From: Acidobacteriota bacterium
GTDB lineage: Bacteria > Acidobacteriota > Polarisedimenticolia > J045
Direction of reading: 5' to 3'
Assembly: GCA_024276295.1 (NCBI GenBank)
Contig: JAJRXN010000306.1
Location: 1-6,626 of the forward strand
Length of the DNA: 6,626 nt
A model generated the notes under the pieces. It saw only the letters and a list, made by a program, of their open reading frames with translations. It ran no database searches and was not told the DNA's origin. The position numbers and the translations under genes are program-made. Shown here piece by piece: positions 1 through 6,626 of this stretch; the first letter of the stretch is position 1; every line of letters begins with the position of its first letter.

Positions 1-1
1 G

Positions 2-1909
<1,908 letters not shown>

Positions 1910-1945
1910 CGTCGCACCTGCGACGGTTGATCCCGTGATGCGGGA
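1910..1945 (+). other. Two tandem small hairpins in the rpoB-rpoC gap
   Basis: Directly after the rpoB stop, 1910-1915 can pair with 1920-1925 (6 bp, ACCT loop). A second hairpin pairs TCCCG at 1931-1935 with CGGGA at 1941-1945 around a TGATG loop. Neither is followed by a T-run, so termination is unlikely and rpoC is probably co-transcribed with rpoB. They could be mRNA-processing or stability elements, or chance pairing in GC-rich DNA. The complementarity is read directly; any function is inference. Confidence 0.4.
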
Positions 1946-1951
1946 GCGATG

Positions 1952-1957
1952 AAGGAG
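1952..1957 (+). promoter_or_regulatory. Ribosome binding site of rpoC (AAGGAG)
   Basis: A perfect AAGGAG Shine-Dalgarno sequence ends 8 bases before the TTG at 1966. It decides the rpoC start: reading upstream in the rpoC frame, no ATG or GTG occurs before an in-frame TGA at 1936-1938, and the conserved N-terminal motifs begin a few codons after the TTG. Confidence 0.9.
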
Positions 1958-1965
1958 ACGGGGCT

Positions 1966-6180
<4,215 letters not shown>

Positions 6181-6236
6181 GGGGACCGATCGGCGCCAGC
6201 CGATCGCTCGCCCGGCGGGCAGTACGGCCGTTCCCC
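6181..6236 (+). other. Branched inverted-repeat structure abutting the rpoC stop
   Basis: CGATCGGC at 6187-6194 pairs perfectly with GCCGATCG at 6199-6206 around a GCCA loop (8 bp). GCCC at 6210-6213 can pair with GGGC at 6217-6220, and ACGGCCGT at 6224-6231 is a palindrome. Outside these, GGGGA at 6181-6185 can pair with TCCCC at 6232-6236, closing the region as a branched fold. It begins on the base after the TAG. It may protect the 3' end of the rpoBC mRNA or contribute to termination; there is no T-run. Function is inference. Confidence 0.5.
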
Positions 6237-6249
6237 TGATGGCATGGAT

Positions 6250-6288
6250 GGGTTGCGGCTGGACGGCCTGTCGCGGCTGGCGCAACCC
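6250..6288 (+). other. Inverted repeat with an internal direct repeat, downstream of rpoC
   Basis: GGGTTGCG at 6250-6257 is perfectly complementary to CGCAACCC at 6281-6288, an 8-bp stem with a 23-base loop. Within and beside it, GCGGCTGG occurs twice (6255-6262 and 6273-6280, 18 bases apart). No open frame here resembles a gene. It may be part of a tandem termination or processing region with the hairpins on either side. Confidence 0.45.
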
Positions 6289-6316
6289 CCCTGCGGCCGG
6301 AGCTTCCGGCCTGGGG
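6288..6316 (+). terminator. Strong GC hairpin, candidate terminator of the rpoBC operon
   Basis: GGCCGGA at 6295-6301 pairs with TCCGGCC at 6305-6311 around a tight GCT loop. Beyond a short internal loop, CCCC at 6288-6291 can pair with GGGG at 6313-6316, giving about 11 bp. It lies between the end of rpoC and the next promoter, where a terminator would be expected. The downstream bases (CGCCGACCCC) contain no T-run, so a canonical intrinsic terminator is doubtful. It could act as a U-less terminator, a 3'-end barrier after Rho termination, or have no role. Confidence 0.4.
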
Positions 6317-6352
6317 CGCCGACCCCATTGGATATGAGCCGCCTTCCCCGCC

Positions 6353-6381
6353 TTGACAGGATCACCGCGGTCGCCTAACAT
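6353..6381 (+). promoter_or_regulatory. Sigma-70-type promoter: TTGACA, 17-base spacer, TAACAT
   Basis: A perfect -35 box TTGACA (6353-6358) and a -10 box TAACAT (6376-6381; five of six bases match TATAAT) are separated by the optimal 17 bases, so it should be recognised by the housekeeping sigma factor. Transcription should begin near 6388. The bases after the -10 box (CCCCGC) form a very GC-rich discriminator, a feature linked in E. coli to ppGpp-sensitive ribosomal promoters. No AT-rich UP element is visible upstream. It indicates that a new, probably strong, transcription unit starts after rpoC. The box match is direct; activity is inference. Confidence 0.82.
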
Positions 6382-6393
6382 CCCCGCTTCGTG

Positions 6394-6415
6394 CGCCGGG
6401 GAGCGATCTCCGGCG
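6394..6415 (+). other. 5' hairpin with GCGA (GNRA) tetraloop
   Basis: Bases 6394-6402 pair with 6407-6415 (9 bp including one G-U), capped by GCGA at 6403-6406, a member of the stable GNRA tetraloop class. It would lie a few bases from the 5' end of the predicted transcript. Such hairpins can protect mRNA 5' ends or act as tertiary-contact loops; which applies here is unknown. Confidence 0.5.
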
Positions 6416-6495
6416 AGGTACCTGCGGGTGAACGGCCCGGCGTCGCCCCGGTGCGGTGCCGGAGAGCGTCGGGTACGCGCTCGCGACGAACAGCG

Positions 6496-6571
6496 CCCGA
6501 GATCGCAGGCCAGCCTCGAGACGGGGTCCCGCCGATGCGCCCCGTGGGAGGCCCTGCGAGCGGTTCTCGGG
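6496..6571 (+). other. 76-base interrupted hairpin arm in the leader
   Basis: Four helices stack in one arm: CCCGAGA 6496-6502 with TCTCGGG 6565-6571 (7 bp); TCGCAGG 6503-6509 with CCTGCGA 6553-6559 (7 bp); CCTC 6514-6517 with GAGG 6548-6551 (4 bp); and ACGGGG 6521-6526 with CCCCGT 6540-6545 (6 bp). They are separated by a five-base one-sided bulge (GCGGT, 6560-6564) and two small internal loops, with a 13-base apical loop. About 24 pairs over 76 bases in strict nested order suggests a real RNA fold, but GC-rich DNA pairs easily and this was read by hand. Confidence 0.55.
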
Positions 6572-6578
6572 TGGAGGG

Positions 6579-6597
6579 GCCGGCGGACGGAGCCGGC
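6579..6597 (+). promoter_or_regulatory. Ribosome-binding-site hairpin before the ATG at 6599
   Basis: GCCGGC at 6579-6584 pairs with GCCGGC at 6592-6597 (6 bp, all G-C), leaving the loop GGACGGA. The Shine-Dalgarno-like GGAG (6589-6592) sits mostly in that loop, with its last base in the stem, 6 bases before the ATG. A competing pairing, GGCGGA 6582-6587 with TCCGCC 6612-6617, would enclose the start codon instead. Translation could therefore depend on which fold forms; this is inference. Confidence 0.4.
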
Positions 6598-6598
6598 G

Positions 6599-6626
6599 AT
6601 GGCAGGAGAAATCCGCCTCCGACGGA
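6599..6626 (+). CDS. Possible start of the next gene (3' partial, nine codons)
   Basis: An ATG with GGAG 6 bases upstream opens a frame reading MAGEIRLRR to the window edge. It lies about 210 bases after the predicted transcription start. Position after rpoC suggests the str operon, whose usual first gene rpsL starts like MPTINQLVRKG, which does not match. A short basic start of this sort is loosely compatible with elongation factor G or another protein, but nine residues cannot identify it. The true start may instead lie beyond the window. Confidence 0.35.

Larger units (their letters stand above)
6388..6598 (+). ncRNA. Structured leader RNA (5' UTR) or unassigned non-coding RNA
   Basis: About 210 bases lie between the predicted transcription start and the first plausible start codon, without a recognisable gene. 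Three frames stay open over long stretches, as expected of GC-rich DNA, so openness is not evidence of coding. The region is rich in complementary segments. TTCGT at 6388-6392 pairs with ACGAA at 6486-6490 and can continue, past a bulged G, with CGC/GCG, closing the first ~100 bases. A second domain spans 6496-6571 and a third starts at 6579. I found none of the conserved cores of tmRNA, RNase P RNA or SRP RNA, and no riboswitch I can name. The 3' boundary is uncertain: it may be a leader controlling the downstream operon or a separate RNA. Confidence 0.45.

Noticed and set aside
6595..6626. Partial resemblance to the start of a fluoride riboswitch (GGCGATGGC followed by CCGCC)
   Set aside because: The segment between the two halves is too long, the conserved bases after the helix do not match, and an ATG with a well-spaced Shine-Dalgarno explains the sequence better. 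The rest of the motif would lie outside the window.
6388..6626. RNase P RNA, tmRNA or SRP RNA in the post-rpoC region
   Set aside because: The conserved core sequences of these RNAs that I can recall (for example GAGGAAAGTCC of RNase P, or the SRP GGAAGG-type loop) are not present.
6391..6626. Long open frames across the leader, e.g. from a GTG at 6391
   Set aside because: Three forward frames are open for long stretches here because stops are rare in such GC-rich sequence. The translation is low-complexity and there is no Shine-Dalgarno before 6391.

Overview
This is a GC-rich chromosomal window (roughly two-thirds G+C by eye) covering the end of a bacterial RNA polymerase operon. It holds the C-terminal half of rpoB (bases 2-1909, 5' end outside the window), a complete rpoC (1966-6180, TTG start, 1404 residues) and a 446-base tail after rpoC. 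The two subunits are highly conserved, and all catalytic and metal-binding residues I checked are present. The organism is a Gram-negative-type bacterium that is not a standard Pseudomonadota. The beta subunit lacks the extra segment E. coli carries just before the TPVFDGA motif, while beta' keeps a large insertion inside the trigger loop (SI3). From memory, the protein wording most resembles Acidobacteriota (Thermoanaerobaculia or relatives). That placement is inference and I hold it only moderately.

Layout: rpoB and rpoC lie on the + strand, separated by 56 bases that contain two small hairpins and the rpoC ribosome binding site (AAGGAG). Bases 6181-6352 after rpoC contain no convincing gene but a run of three GC-rich inverted-repeat structures, possibly terminator or RNA-processing signals, none followed by a T-run. 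A near-consensus housekeeping promoter (TTGACA, 17-base spacer, TAACAT) at 6353-6381 then starts a new transcription unit. Its predicted transcript begins near 6388.

The first ~210 bases of that transcript are the most interesting part of the window. They can fold into a 5' hairpin with a GCGA tetraloop, a helix closing the first ~100 bases, and a 76-base interrupted hairpin arm with about 24 base pairs. A last hairpin puts a Shine-Dalgarno-like GGAG in its loop/stem edge directly before an ATG at 6599. Only nine codons of that possible gene are visible. In many bacteria the str operon (rpsL-rpsG-fusA-tuf) follows rpoC, but these nine codons do not look like rpsL. The leader could be a cis-regulatory RNA or a separate non-coding RNA. 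I could not match it to a known family, and all of its structure was read by hand, so it needs folding and covariation tests.

I see no mobile element, CRISPR array, tRNA or rRNA. The long antisense reading frames are coding shadows of rpoB and rpoC.
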